Shown here: piece after piece, positions 7,993 through 16,972 of the stretch
How the letters are laid out: every line of letters starts with the position of its first letter
Position numbering within the stretch: the stretch's first letter is position 1
Origin: Oxynema aestuarii AP17
GTDB lineage: Bacteria > Cyanobacteriota > Cyanobacteriia > Cyanobacteriales > Laspinemataceae
Direction of reading: 5' to 3'
DNA: 64,000 nucleotides
Assembly (NCBI RefSeq): GCF_012295525.1
Contig: NZ_CP051167.1
Span: 5,315,501-5,379,500 of the forward strand
The notes under the pieces: model-generated
What the model saw: only the letters and a program-made list of their open reading frames with translations
What the model was told of the DNA's origin: nothing
Database searches by the model: none
Position numbers and translations under genes: made by a program

Positions 7993-8456
7993 ATTGAAGA
8001 CTTAAATGTGTCAGGAATGCTCAAAAATCACAAGCTGGCTGGTGCGATTGCGGATGGTGGGTTTTATCAATTCCGTCGTCAGCTTGAGTATAAATGCGAG
8101 TGGTACGGGAGCAAATTAACGCTGATTGACCCGTGGTATCCCAGTTCGCAGATCTGTTCCAACTGCGGACACCAACAAAAAATGCCCCTGGACAAAAGAC
8201 AGTATGATTGTCCGAGCTGTCACGTCTCCATAGATCGTGACTTAAATGCGGCAATTAATCTGGAGAACGCGGAGAGCTCAGCCGTGTAAGCAAGCGTGAT
8301 GGAAAGGTCTTGGAAGATCCAAGCTAGGAACTAAACATCAAATGATTAAGTTTGAGTAAGTTTTAGAGAGCGGAACGTGCGAGTTGCTTCAACCCAGAGC
8401 GGCTCGGAAACAGAAGGGTTCTCAAACCTGGGAAAAAGGTACAAACCATTTTTGGA

Positions 8457-8634
8457 GAAGACCTCAACGTTAAATGGTTAACGCGAGGGATGCTGCCTGC
8501 GGGCAATTTTGTCGCTGGCAGAGTGGGTGTGCTGGAAACCGGGGGTCTACTTTGCTAAGGTCGATCCTAGCAGCACTCGCCAAACTTATCCCAACTGTTT
8601 TGCTATGGTCAGTAAGGGGAAGAAGCGTGCGTAG
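8457..8634 (+). pseudogene. Remnant of a second tnpB
   Basis: One frame gives EDLNVKWLTRGML, the second RuvC motif region. After a deletion and a frame change another gives VYFAKVDPSSTRQTYPNC, the start of the TnpB zinc finger, ending in FAMVSKGKKRA and a stop. The first Cys of the CxxC pair is missing. It is a different subfamily from the upstream tnpB. Confidence 0.75.
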
Positions 8635-8690
8635 CACGGTTGGGAAGCCCGCTCTGTAACTAGTGTAGGCGTCGGGAGGATGTAACCAAT
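8635..8690 (+). ncRNA. Possible 3' (omega/re RNA) end of the second tnpB element
   Basis: The segment cacggttgggaagcccgctc, then taggcgtcgggaggatgtaa, follows the tnpB remnant directly. GC-rich hairpin-forming sequence ending a TnpB gene is the expected place for the guide RNA scaffold and right end. This rests on position and general resemblance only. Confidence 0.3.
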
Positions 8691-8738
8691 GAACAATATC
8701 GAGATAATGAACAAGATCGAGATCGAGACTGAAAACAT

Positions 8739-9389
8739 ATGAGTGAAAATAACAAAGCTCGCGACTTATTCCGTTCGGCTTACGAAAGCCGCTACACCTG
8801 GGACGATCGCTTTCCCGGATACAGCGCCGACATCGAACTGAAACAAGGGGATGAAGTCTACACGGGTCAAATTCGGATTAATGGCGATTTGAGCGTCGAA
8901 GTCAACGGGATCGAAGACGAGGAAGTCAGCCAGAGTGTTTATACGCAATTGCGCGATGTGGTCACCCACCGCAAGCGCAACACCTTTGAGAACGCTCATG
9001 GTAAAAATCGTTTTAGTTTGGGCGATCGCGACGAAACGGGCGCCGTCGAAGTTTTAGTCGAAGGCGATGCGATGGGATCGAATTATAAAGTGCGCGGTAC
9101 CGAAATTTGTCAGGTCAGCCGCGTGATGGGACGCATGGCGTTTACCATCGACACTCACGAGAGTTTGGATACGGGAAGCGGCTATGCGGCGAGCCATTAC
9201 GATGCGATTTTCCGCAATCCGCAAACGGGAGAAACGATTAAAGAATTGGAATTTGAGGATCGTTACGATCGCTTCGGCGATTATTACCTCATGACGCGGC
9301 AAGTTGTCAAGGCCAAAGCAAAAGGAGACGTGACCGTCACCGAGTTTAACTACTCGAATATCAAGCTACTCGAACCAGTGGCCGTCTAG
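8739..9389 (+). CDS. DUF3386 family protein
   Basis: The 216-residue soluble protein belongs to a family of unknown function that I recognise from cyanobacteria. Typical segments are [20 protein letters not shown] near the N-terminus and [20 protein letters not shown] near residue 150, in a beta-rich fold without membrane helices or signal peptide. The ATG at 8739 follows gatcgagactgaaaacat without a strong ribosome site. No neighbour suggests a pathway. The region upstream is transposon debris, so its promoter must lie in about 8690-8738 or within that debris. Confidence 0.85.
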   Translation: MSENNKARDLFRSAYESRYTWDDRFPGYSADIELKQGDEVYTGQIRINGDLSVEVNGIEDEEVSQSVYTQLRDVVTHRKRNTFENAHGKNRFSLGDRDETGAVEVLVEGDAMGSNYKVRGTEICQVSRVMGRMAFTIDTHESLDTGSGYAASHYDAIFRNPQTGETIKELEFEDRYDRFGDYYLMTRQVVKAKAKGDVTVTEFNYSNIKLLEPVAV

Positions 9390-9519
9390 AGAGGGCGATC
9401 GCCCCTGCCCGACCTCAGCGCCGATCCTCGACGAGACGCGATCGAAGAGTGCCGAGATCCTCGAAGACCCGTTAAAATTTTCAACAACAGCAAGCCCAAA
9501 GATTCTACGAGGAGATAAC

Positions 9520-9762
9520 ATGTCTGCAACCCTAGCCCTGACCCCCGAGAACGTCGAAACCGTATTAGACGAACTGCGGCCTTATCTGATGGCTGATGGG
9601 GGCAACGTCGAGTTAGTCGAACTCGAAGGACCGATCGTCAAACTGCGACTGCAAGGAGCCTGTGGGTCTTGCCCGAGTTCGACCATGACCTTGAAAATGG
9701 GCATCGAGCGCAAACTGCGCGAGTCGATCCCCGAAATTGCCGAAGTCGAACAAGTGATTTAG
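9520..9762 (+). CDS. nfu: NifU-like iron-sulfur scaffold protein Nfu
   Basis: The 80-residue product is the stand-alone Nfu domain that assembles and hands over [4Fe-4S] clusters, in cyanobacteria notably for photosystem I. It has the expected N-terminal helix ([20 protein letters not shown]) and the cluster-binding motif [12 protein letters not shown] with its CxxC at about residues 47-50. Length matches the cyanobacterial form. A good ribosome site (gaggagata) lies six bases before the ATG. A strong terminator follows, so the gene is probably monocistronic. Confidence 0.95.
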   Translation: MSATLALTPENVETVLDELRPYLMADGGNVELVELEGPIVKLRLQGACGSCPSSTMTLKMGIERKLRESIPEIAEVEQVI

Positions 9763-9794
9763 ATTGGCCCGCGTGAGTGGGAATGCTTTAATGC

Positions 9795-9826
9795 GGGGGG
9801 AGGGCGATCGCCCCTCCCCTGTTTTA
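9795..9826 (+). terminator. Terminator of nfu
   Basis: GC-rich hairpin ggggaggg ... ccctcccc built around a gcgatcgc core, followed by gtttta, 33 bases after the nfu stop. Confidence 0.8.
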
Positions 9827-10170
9827 TGATTCGAGCCACTCAAGGGGTTGTCGGCTCGATGGGGATCGCAAAAGAAGTCTAAGTTTTTTTGGAACTGCGG
9901 ATCGAACGAGGTTGGCTTGTAACAAGGGGGTAGGAGCGAGATTGCTCTTGCTTGCAGACTCTTACCTTTTCAAAAGGCATAGTATATTATGCCTGCAAGG
10001 GGAACAGCCCTCATCTTGTTGGAGTCTAGCGAAACAGAAAAGTTTTAAAACTCTTGTTGTAGCTAGAAATTCAACCTCGGGCATTCTTGCTCTTAACGTA
10101 CCTAACATATTTAGGCTTCAGTGGATGAGCTTTCACAAGCCATACCTGTAGTGGTGGGAGAAATGGAAAT
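9827..10170 (+). other. Leader region of the RTX gene
   Basis: No supported gene. A small hairpin aggcata-gtatat-tatgcct lies at about 9978-9997. The open frame 9912-10151 lacks coding character. A ribosome-site-like ggtgggag (10153-10160) precedes the ATG at 10171 by about 10 bases. The long leader may hold the promoter of the exoprotein gene. Confidence 0.4.
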
Positions 10171-13100
10171 ATGACGACTTTTGGAACCTCCGGTAATGAC
10201 TTTTTCGCCGGAAACTCAGGATTTGACGATTATCTGGCGCTCGATGGAGACGATACCATCTTCGGCAACGAAGGAGGGGATAATTTAAACGGTAACCAAA
10301 ACAACGATGTGGTCGTTGGCGGTCCGGGCAATGATACGGCTCGCGGCGGTCAAGACAACGACCAAGTCTTCGGTAATGAAGGTGATGACCTCTTGTTCGG
10401 CGATCGCGGTAGCGATACCATCGTCGCCGGAGAAGGAAACGATACCGTTCTCGGCGGTAACGGCATTAACGTTACCGATGCGGATAACGAAAACGATTTA
10501 ATTTTCGGAAATACAGGCAATGACGTCCTGTTCGGCGATCGTGGAGCCGACACCATTTATGGCGGTCAAGATAACGACACCATTTATGGCGGCCAAGAAA
10601 ACGACGAAATCTTCGGCGACCTCGGCGATGACTGGCTCTACGGCGACAAAGGCTCCGACAGCCTGACCGGAGGGGACGGGAGCGATCGCTTCACCCTCGG
10701 CAACGGTATCGGCGGCCCCACCCTTGACGATGCAGACTGGTTCCTCGACTTTGTGAGCGGTCAAGACACCCTCCAACTGCTCGGCGATTTAACCTTCGAC
10801 CAGCTCAACATCTTCCAAGGGACGGGCGACTTCGCCAACCATACCATCATCCAGCAGAACGTCACCGGGGAATTTCTCGCCATCCTGCGTGACGTCGATG
10901 CCACCACCATCACCGGACAACCCGCCTCGCCCCCGGCGCCGCCCCCGCCGCCTGCAGTCACCGATCCGAACACTTTTCCGAGCGTTCCGCCCCCGCCGGA
11001 CGTGACCCCTGGCGATCCCCCGCCCGTCGTTCCCCCGCCGCCGCCGCCGCCGGGAACCATTAGCCTCGCCCAAGGGATTACCCCTCAAGAAGCCGGCCCC
11101 GTTGCTGGAACCTTTGTCCTCTCCCGAGGCGGTGAAACGACCCAAGCCTTAACCGTCAACTACACCGTCGCCGGAACCGCCACCGCAGGCACTGATTACA
11201 CGGAATTGAGCGGAACGGCGACCTTTGGCGTCGGCGAGTCTCAAGCGATTATCGAAGTCCCCACCCTCGATGACGATGAAATCGATCCGGGTGAAACTAT
11301 CGAAGTCACCGTTACTGCACCAACGGGTCTCACCATTGCTGGGGATGCGACTCAGACCTTAACAATTCTCGATGACGAATCGCCCAGCCTCAGCATCGTC
11401 ACTGCAACCCAAGGAGATGAAACCGGTCCGGCGAATGCGACATTCACGGTCACCCGAACTGGGGATACAACAGCCGAACTCGTCGTTCCTTATACACTCG
11501 GTGGTACGGCAACGGCAGTGACAGATTACGCGGATCCTGGTGCAGGGAGTGTCACGATTCCCGCAGGTGCGACCGAAGCCACGATTACTCTCAATGTCGT
11601 AGACGATACTGATATCGATCCTGACGAAACTGTAGTTGTTAACTTGAATCCGGTTAACGGTTTCAATTTCACGGAAAGTACGGCTACCGCTACGATTACC
11701 GATAACGAACAGCCAACCATTTCTATTGCTCCCACCACCAATCCAGCAGAACCGGGTACGGCAGGCACGTTTACTCTCACTCGAACGGGGGATGTTAGCG
11801 GTACTCTTGATGTTAATTATACAATTGCTGGAACTGCTCTCGCTGGAGCCGCAGCAGGAGTGGGCATTGACTATCAAAACTTGACAGGAACCGCAAGCTT
11901 TGCCGCGGGTTCCAATACGACAACGATTTCGGTCACCCCGTTTGACGATACCGAAATCGATCCCGGCGAAACCGTGGAAGTAACCCTGGCCGCTCCCGCA
12001 GGTTTCACTATTGCAGGTGAGGCAACCGCAGCCTTAACCATTGCCGATGACGAACAACCCACCGTCAGTATTGCGCCTGCAGTCACGCCTCTAGAGAAAG
12101 ATCCGGTGACTCCAGGCGCAGGAAATCCCGTCAATGGAACTTTTATCTTGACGCGCACGGGTAACCTAAGTCAGGAACTTACTGTCAATTACACGGCAGC
12201 AGGAACCGCCGTGGGTGGCGCTACCGCCGGACCGGGTATTGACTACGACAATACCGCCACAGGATTAGCGGCGGCAGGGACGGTTACCTTCGCTGCAGGC
12301 CAAGCCAACGCAACCCTAAGTGTCCCCACTTTTGACGATACGGATATCGATCCGAACGAAACGGTAGATGTAACCATTACAGCCCCTGCCAATTACATTA
12401 TCGACCCAGCAGGTTCGGCAACGGCTTCGCTCACCATCGTCGATGACGAAACACCGACCGTGAGTATTGCAGCCGGAACAACGCCGGATGAAGTCGGCCC
12501 GGTTAATGGTACCTTCATTGTCACGTTGAATACTCCCGCCCCGGCGGCTGGCTTGAATATCTCCTATACCGTTGGAGGTACGGCAGTCGGCGGAGCGGCT
12601 GCGGCTGCTGGCATCGACTACGACAACACTGCAACTGGTTTACCTGCTACAGGTACGGTGAATGTTGCAGGTGGTGCCACAACTGCGACAATTACCGCTC
12701 CGATCTTTAACGATACGGATCTCGATCCGAATGAAACGATTCAGGTGACCATCGCTGCTCCTGCAGGCTACCAAGTCGGAACAGGAACGGCTGACCTGAC
12801 GATTTTGGACGACGAAACCAATACCGTGGAAGTGACGGCGTTCACTGATGGTAACGAAAGCGGTCCGGCTAATGGAACGTTTACGCTGACACGAACGGGT
12901 AACACGGCGAATCCACTGGTTGTCAACTATACCCTTGGTGGAACAGCTATCAGTGGAACGGACTACACTGATGTGGGTGCCGGAGTTGCTAACTTTGCGG
13001 CTGGTGCAAATACGGCTACTGTGACCATCACTCCAATTGATGATGCTCTCGGTGAAGGTGTTGAGACTGTTGCTCTGAACTTGGCGGCTGGCGCGGGTTA

Positions 13101-13602
13101 CAATGTTGGCGCTACGTCCACTCAAACCTTGAGTATTAATGATAATGACGGTACTACAGGTGCTGACAATATCACGGGTGCTGGTGGCAACGGCGTCCTA
13201 GCGGGTGGCGATGGAGATGACAACATCACCGCAGGTGATAATGCTGGCGATGGTGATATCCTCGTCGGCGGTCAAGGTAACGACGTGTTGACAGGTGGCG
13301 CGGGAAACGATCGCTTCCGTTATAATGCCACGACTGAAGGAACCGATACCATCAATAACTTTACGGTCGGTGCCGATTTGATCGAGGTTGCAGCAGGTGC
13401 ATTTGGTGGTTTTCCTCTCGGTGCGCTTCCCGTAGCCAATTTTGTCACCGGAGCGGCAGCAACGGCAGCAGCCCCGCAGTTTATCTATAATGCCGGGGCG
13501 CTCTCGTTTGATGCCGACGGCACGGGCGCAGGTGCCGCCGTCCTGCTTGCCAATCTCACAGGTGCCCCAGCTATTACAGAAGCTCAAATTCAAGTCATTT
13601 AA
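10171..13602 (+). CDS. RTX / Calx-beta repeat exoprotein
   Basis: The 1143-residue acidic protein is built of calcium-binding repeats. Residues 1-190 hold RTX nonapeptides (GGxGxDxUx type, such as GNDTVLGGNGIN and GADTIYGGQDNDTIYGGQ). A Pro-rich linker follows (about 252-294). Six Calx-beta domains of about 100-115 residues come next (about 295-985), each ending in a D-D/N-E/D motif such as LTILDDE or LTIADDE and containing YTxxGTA and DIDPxET. A second RTX block (GTTGADNITGAGGNG, GGQGNDVLTGGAGNDRF) and a C-terminal segment ending in ITEAQIQVI follow. There is no Sec signal, and a C-terminal RTX with tail is the hallmark of type I secretion. It is probably a surface adhesin or sheath protein stabilised by Ca2+. 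The exporter is not in the window. The internal repeats are diverged enough that recent tandem duplication is not evident. Confidence 0.92.
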   Translation: MTTFGTSGNDFFAGNSGFDDYLALDGDDTIFGNEGGDNLNGNQNNDVVVGGPGNDTARGGQDNDQVFGNEGDDLLFGDRGSDTIVAGEGNDTVLGGNGINVTDADNENDLIFGNTGNDVLFGDRGADTIYGGQDNDTIYGGQENDEIFGDLGDDWLYGDKGSDSLTGGDGSDRFTLGNGIGGPTLDDADWFLDFVSGQDTLQLLGDLTFDQLNIFQGTGDFANHTIIQQNVTGEFLAILRDVDATTITGQPASPPAPPPPPAVTDPNTFPSVPPPPDVTPGDPPPVVPPPPPPPGTISLAQGITPQEAGPVAGTFVLSRGGETTQALTVNYTVAGTATAGTDYTELSGTATFGVGESQAIIEVPTLDDDEIDPGETIEVTVTAPTGLTIAGDATQTLTILDDESPSLSIVTATQGDETGPANATFTVTRTGDTTAELVVPYTLGGTATAVTDYADPGAGSVTIPAGATEATITLNVVDDTDIDPDETVVVNLNPVNGFNFTESTATATITDNEQPTISIAPTTNPAEPGTAGTFTLTRTGDVSGTLDVNYTIAGTALAGAAAGVGIDYQNLTGTASFAAGSNTTTISVTPFDDTEIDPGETVEVTLAAPAGFTIAGEATAALTIADDEQPTVSIAPAVTPLEKDPVTPGAGNPVNGTFILTRTGNLSQELTVNYTAAGTAVGGATAGPGIDYDNTATGLAAAGTVTFAAGQANATLSVPTFDDTDIDPNETVDVTITAPANYIIDPAGSATASLTIVDDETPTVSIAAGTTPDEVGPVNGTFIVTLNTPAPAAGLNISYTVGGTAVGGAAAAAGIDYDNTATGLPATGTVNVAGGATTATITAPIFNDTDLDPNETIQVTIAAPAGYQVGTGTADLTILDDETNTVEVTAFTDGNESGPANGTFTLTRTGNTANPLVVNYTLGGTAISGTDYTDVGAGVANFAAGANTATVTITPIDDALGEGVETVALNLAAGAGYNVGATSTQTLSINDNDGTTGADNITGAGGNGVLAGGDGDDNITAGDNAGDGDILVGGQGNDVLTGGAGNDRFRYNATTEGTDTINNFTVGADLIEVAAGAFGGFPLGALPVANFVTGAAATAAAPQFIYNAGALSFDADGTGAGAAVLLANLTGAPAITEAQIQVI

Positions 13603-13660
13603 TCTGAGCGAATAGTGTTTTGAAGGCTTTGACTTGACAAATTATCAAAGCTTTATAATC

Positions 13661-13688
13661 AGAGGTCGCGATCGCGGCCTCTTTTTTT
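13661..13688 (+). terminator. Terminator of the RTX gene
   Basis: Hairpin agagg-tcgcgatcgcgg-cctct with a HIP1-like core, followed by seven T, 58 bases after the stop. Confidence 0.85.
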
Positions 13689-13801
13689 GTCTCTTGGCAA
13701 CCCAAAGCCCCCCAACCCTAAAAAATCCGACAAATCCTCCCTGGGGGTGCGTTTTTCGATAGAGTGAACAGGGAAACCCGTTCGTTTCTCATCGGATACT
13801 T

Positions 13802-16036
13802 ATGCCTCATCCACTCTACGTTGCGTTCATTTGGCACCAACACCAACCCCTTTATAAAAGTCGCATGGGCGGTGAGTATCGGTTACCTTGGGTGCGACTG
13901 CACGGAACCAAAGACTATCTCGATTTAGTGCTGTTGCTCGATCGCTACCCCAACCTGCACCAAACCGTCAACCTGGTTCCCTCCCTCATCCTCCAACTCG
14001 AAGACTACATCGCTGGAACCGCCTGCGATCCTTACCTCGCCGTCGCCCTCAAACCCGACGACCAACTCACCACCGAAGACAAACACTTCATCGTCGATCA
14101 TTTCTTCGACGGTAACCACCGCACCTTAATCGACCCCCACCACCGCTACGCCGAACTCTACGAACAACGGCAAGAAAACGGGAAAAGTTGGTGTCTGGAA
14201 AACTGGACTTTACAAGAATACGCCGACTTGCTCGCATGGCACAACCTCGCTTGGATCGACCCCCTCTTCTGGGACGATCCCGATATCGAAGTGTGGTTGA
14301 AACAGGGGCGCAACTTTAACTTAGAAGACCGCCAGCGCATTTACGCCAAACAGCGCGAAATCATGAGCCGCATCCTGCCCCAACACCGCCAAATGCAGGA
14401 AATCGGCCAGCTCGAAGTGATTACCAGCCCCTACACCCATCCGATTTTACCCTTGCTCGCCGATACGAATGCGGGACGGGTGGCCATTCCCCAAATGGAG
14501 TTACCCGAAAATCGTTTTCAATGGGCCGAAGATATTCCGCGCCATTTAAGAAAATCGTGGGAGATGTACCGCGATCGCTTCGAGCGATCGCCCCGGGGCT
14601 TGTGGCCCTCGGAACAAGCGGTCAGCCCCGAAATTTTACCCCATATCGCCCGCCAGGGCTTCAAATGGATCTGCTCCGACGAAGCCATTTTAGGCTGGAC
14701 CCTCAACCACTTTTTCCATCGCGACGGCGTCGGTAACCTCTACGAACCGGAATTACTCTATCGTCCCTATCGCTTGGAAACAGAACAGGGCGACTTGTCG
14801 ATCGTCTTTCGCGACCACCGCTTGTCCGATTTGCTCGGCTTTACCTACGCCACCATGAACCCGTATAAAGCGGCGTCCGACTTAATCGGTCACTTGGAGG
14901 CGATCGCCCATTCCCTGAAAAAACGCCAGAGTGAAAGCGTCGAAAGCGGTTTGCAAGACCCCTGGCTGGTGACGATCGCCCTCGACGGCGAAAACTGCTG
15001 GGAATTCTACGAACGCGACGGCCAAATCTTCCTCGACGCATTATATAGCACCTTGAGCGACGACGACGAGATCCAACTCGTCACCGTCTCCGAATTTCTC
15101 GATCGCTTCCCCCCCACCGAAACCCTGCCGAGCGATCGCCTCCATAGCGGTTCCTGGGTCGATGGCAGCCTCACCACCTGGATCGGCGATCCCGCCAAAA
15201 ACCGCGCCTGGGACCTGCTCGCCCAAGCCCGCGCCACCCTCGCCAAACATCCCGAAGCCACCGAAGAAAATAACCCCGAAGCCTGGGAAGCCCTCTACGC
15301 CGCCGAAGGGTCGGACTGGTTCTGGTGGTTCGGCGAAGGACACAGCTCGAACCAAGATGCGATGTTCGACCAATTGTTCCGCGAACATCTCGCCGCCCTC
15401 TACCAAGCCTTAAACGAGCCGATCCCCTCAGAAATCGAAACATCCGTCGAAGACCACGTACAACAGGGCGATCGCCGTCCTCAAAGCTTTATCCATCCCG
15501 CGATCGACGGTAAAGCCGACGAGCAAGATTGGGACAAAGCCGGACGGATCGAAGTCGGGGGCGCCCGAGGCACCATGCACCGCAGCAGCGCCATTCAAGG
15601 CATCTGGTACGGTGTCGATCACCTCAATTTCTACCTCCGTCTCGACTTCAAACGGGGAATCCGCCCCGGGAAAGACTGCCCCCCCGAACTCAATCTGCTG
15701 TGGTACTATCCCGATCGCACCATGATTAACAGTCCCATTCCCCTTAAAAATCTCCCGGACGCCGGACCCCTGAACTACCACTTCCGCCACCACCTCGCCA
15801 TCAACCTGCTCACCCGTTCCTTATCCTTCCAAGAAGCGGCGGCCAACTTCCAATGGCACTCCCGCCAAAGTCGCGCCCAAGTCGGACTCGATCTCTGCTT
15901 GGAAATTGCCATTCCTTGGGCCGATTTACCCACCGAACCCGATTGGTTCTTGCATTTACTGCTCGTCATTTCTCAAGACGAGCATTATTGCGAATATCTC
16001 CCGGAAAATCGCCTGATTCCGATTCAAATGCCCTAA
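13802..16036 (+). CDS. Glycoside hydrolase family 57 protein
   Basis: The 744-residue cytoplasmic enzyme acts on alpha-glucans, probably glycogen turnover. It begins with the GH57 signature YVAFIWHQHQPLYKS. The catalytic nucleophile is the Glu in GLWPSEQAVSPEIL (about residue 271) and the general acid the Asp in ALDGENCWEFY (about 395). The helical GH57 C-terminal region is followed by a beta-rich domain of about 180 residues (from IHPAIDGKADEQDWDKAG) that resembles a carbohydrate-binding or DOMON-type module. GH57 includes alpha-amylases, amylopullulanases, 4-alpha-glucanotransferases and branching enzymes. The architecture fits the amylase/amylopullulanase-like cyanobacterial group, but specificity is not assigned. 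The stop lies 35 bases before the next gene. Confidence 0.9.
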   Translation: MPHPLYVAFIWHQHQPLYKSRMGGEYRLPWVRLHGTKDYLDLVLLLDRYPNLHQTVNLVPSLILQLEDYIAGTACDPYLAVALKPDDQLTTEDKHFIVDHFFDGNHRTLIDPHHRYAELYEQRQENGKSWCLENWTLQEYADLLAWHNLAWIDPLFWDDPDIEVWLKQGRNFNLEDRQRIYAKQREIMSRILPQHRQMQEIGQLEVITSPYTHPILPLLADTNAGRVAIPQMELPENRFQWAEDIPRHLRKSWEMYRDRFERSPRGLWPSEQAVSPEILPHIARQGFKWICSDEAILGWTLNHFFHRDGVGNLYEPELLYRPYRLETEQGDLSIVFRDHRLSDLLGFTYATMNPYKAASDLIGHLEAIAHSLKKRQSESVESGLQDPWLVTIALDGENCWEFYERDGQIFLDALYSTLSDDDEIQLVTVSEFLDRFPPTETLPSDRLHSGSWVDGSLTTWIGDPAKNRAWDLLAQARATLAKHPEATEENNPEAWEALYAAEGSDWFWWFGEGHSSNQDAMFDQLFREHLAALYQALNEPIPSEIETSVEDHVQQGDRRPQSFIHPAIDGKADEQDWDKAGRIEVGGARGTMHRSSAIQGIWYGVDHLNFYLRLDFKRGIRPGKDCPPELNLLWYYPDRTMINSPIPLKNLPDAGPLNYHFRHHLAINLLTRSLSFQEAAANFQWHSRQSRAQVGLDLCLEIAIPWADLPTEPDWFLHLLLVISQDEHYCEYLPENRLIPIQMP

Positions 16037-16071
16037 CCCTAACGCGCGGCGATCGCCCCCGCCAGCCCTCC

Positions 16072-16968
16072 ATGAAACCGCCATCCACCTCCCCGATTTC
16101 TTCCCTATGGTTGCGAGAACTCAACGATCTCATTTGCGGGTCGTTGGGCGGATTTTTATTCGGCATTCCCTTACTCTATACCATGGAAGTCTGGTGGGTC
16201 GGTTCCTTTACCAAACCGTGGATTCGTTTGGGGGCGATCGCCTTAACTTATGCGGCAGTTTTTCTCTTCAACCGTACCGCCGGATTTCGTCATCACAAAA
16301 AATCCCCCATGAGCTGGCTCGATACCGCCATGGAAAGTATCGAAGCAATGGCGATCGGCTTTACTTGTGCCGCCTACATTCTCATTTTATTGCGGGAAAT
16401 CAATCAAACCACGCCGCTCACTGAAATCTTAGGTAAACTGGTCTTTGAAGGATTGCCCTTTTCTCTCGGCGTCGCCTTAGCCCGCTCTTTTTTAAGGGGC
16501 GATCGCGACTCTTCTATTGCCGAGCAAAAGACAGGAACATTACCAACATCCTCCCAAACTTCTGCAAATTTTAATGATACTTTAACCGATATCAGCGCCA
16601 CCTTAATTGGCGCGACCACTGTCGCCTTTAGCCTCGCTCCGACCGACGAAATCCCCATGTTAGCGGCGGCAACTTCTCCGATCTGGCTGATCGCTATTAT
16701 TATTTCTTCGTTGTTAATTTCTTATGGTATAGTTTTTATCGCTGGATTTATCAATCAAAACAAACGCTTTCAACACCGAGGCTGGTTTGAAAATCCCTTA
16801 AGCGAAACTTTATTATGTTATCTAGTTTCCCTGGTCGCCAGCGCGATCATGCTTTGGTTTTTTCAAAATTCAACCTTTAGCGACCCTTGGAATGAATGGT
16901 TGCGCTACGTTCTCTTACTGGGACTTCCGGCGACCATTGGCGGTGCTGCCGGACGTCTAGCTGTATGA
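16072..16968 (+). CDS. TIGR02587 family integral membrane protein
   Basis: The 298-residue polytopic membrane protein is of unknown function. About eight hydrophobic segments are seen, including LICGSLGGFLFGIPLLYTM, LGAIALTYAAVFLFN, WLIAIIISSLLISYGIVFI and YLVSLVASAIMLWFF. The ATG at 16072 is chosen over a longer frame that runs back into the GH57 gene because the first membrane segment follows at about residue 20. Only four bases separate it from the TIGR02588 partner, with which it forms a recurrent two-gene cassette in bacteria, so the pair is co-transcribed and likely acts as a complex. Confidence 0.85.
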   Translation: MKPPSTSPISSLWLRELNDLICGSLGGFLFGIPLLYTMEVWWVGSFTKPWIRLGAIALTYAAVFLFNRTAGFRHHKKSPMSWLDTAMESIEAMAIGFTCAAYILILLREINQTTPLTEILGKLVFEGLPFSLGVALARSFLRGDRDSSIAEQKTGTLPTSSQTSANFNDTLTDISATLIGATTVAFSLAPTDEIPMLAAATSPIWLIAIIISSLLISYGIVFIAGFINQNKRFQHRGWFENPLSETLLCYLVSLVASAIMLWFFQNSTFSDPWNEWLRYVLLLGLPATIGGAAGRLAV

Positions 16969-16972
16969 ATTT

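Larger units (their letters stand above)
7162..8289 (+). pseudogene. tnpB: TnpB (OrfB) RNA-guided nuclease gene broken by two repeats
   Basis: The reading starts at a GTG (7162) with VKSFKTKLDLNNRQR, an OrfB_IS605 N-terminus, and runs in frame 1 to WYIAFKIDFEP. A palindromic repeat (7648-7690) then introduces a stop at 7690-7692. The protein resumes in frame 2 at ERIGVDVGIKTLATL, which holds the first RuvC Asp, and runs to LAKNHGE. There a heptamer array (7951-7992) shifts the frame again. The last part, in frame 1, reads IEDLNVSGMLKNHKLAGAI with the RuvC Glu, then the zinc finger CSNCGHQQ and CPSCHVSIDRDLNAA with the last Asp. All three catalytic residues and four zinc Cys survive, so decay is recent and confined to the two insertions. 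TnpB is a guide-RNA-dependent DNA nuclease that promotes retention of its element. Confidence 0.9.
7031..8372 (+). mobile_element. IS200/IS605-family (tnpB-only) element, approximate limits
   Basis: The tnpB pseudogene is flanked by a near-direct repeat: taagtttgagta at 7031-7042 and 8347-8358, each followed by a gcttttaga-like tail. The segment after the tnpB stop (8290-8372) contains a hairpin, cttgga-aga-tccaag, of the kind expected at the right end that encodes the omega/re RNA of TnpB elements. No tnpA transposase is present, so the element could only have moved with help in trans. Exact ends are uncertain. Confidence 0.5.

Noticed and set aside
9912..10151. 80-codon frame upstream of the RTX gene
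   Set aside because: Alternative start, mixed composition and no conservation signal I can recognise; more likely part of the leader.
10350..13593. Long minus-strand frames opposite the RTX/Calx-beta gene
   Set aside because: They arise from the biased repeat codons; composition is unlike any real protein.
13634..13659. ttgaca ... tataat promoter-like boxes after the RTX gene
   Set aside because: The spacer is only 14 bases and the -10 runs into the terminator hairpin; probably chance.
15853..16071. 73-codon N-terminal extension of the TIGR02587 protein
   Set aside because: It overlaps the GH57 coding end in another frame and is Arg/Ser-rich; the ATG at 16072 fits the family.
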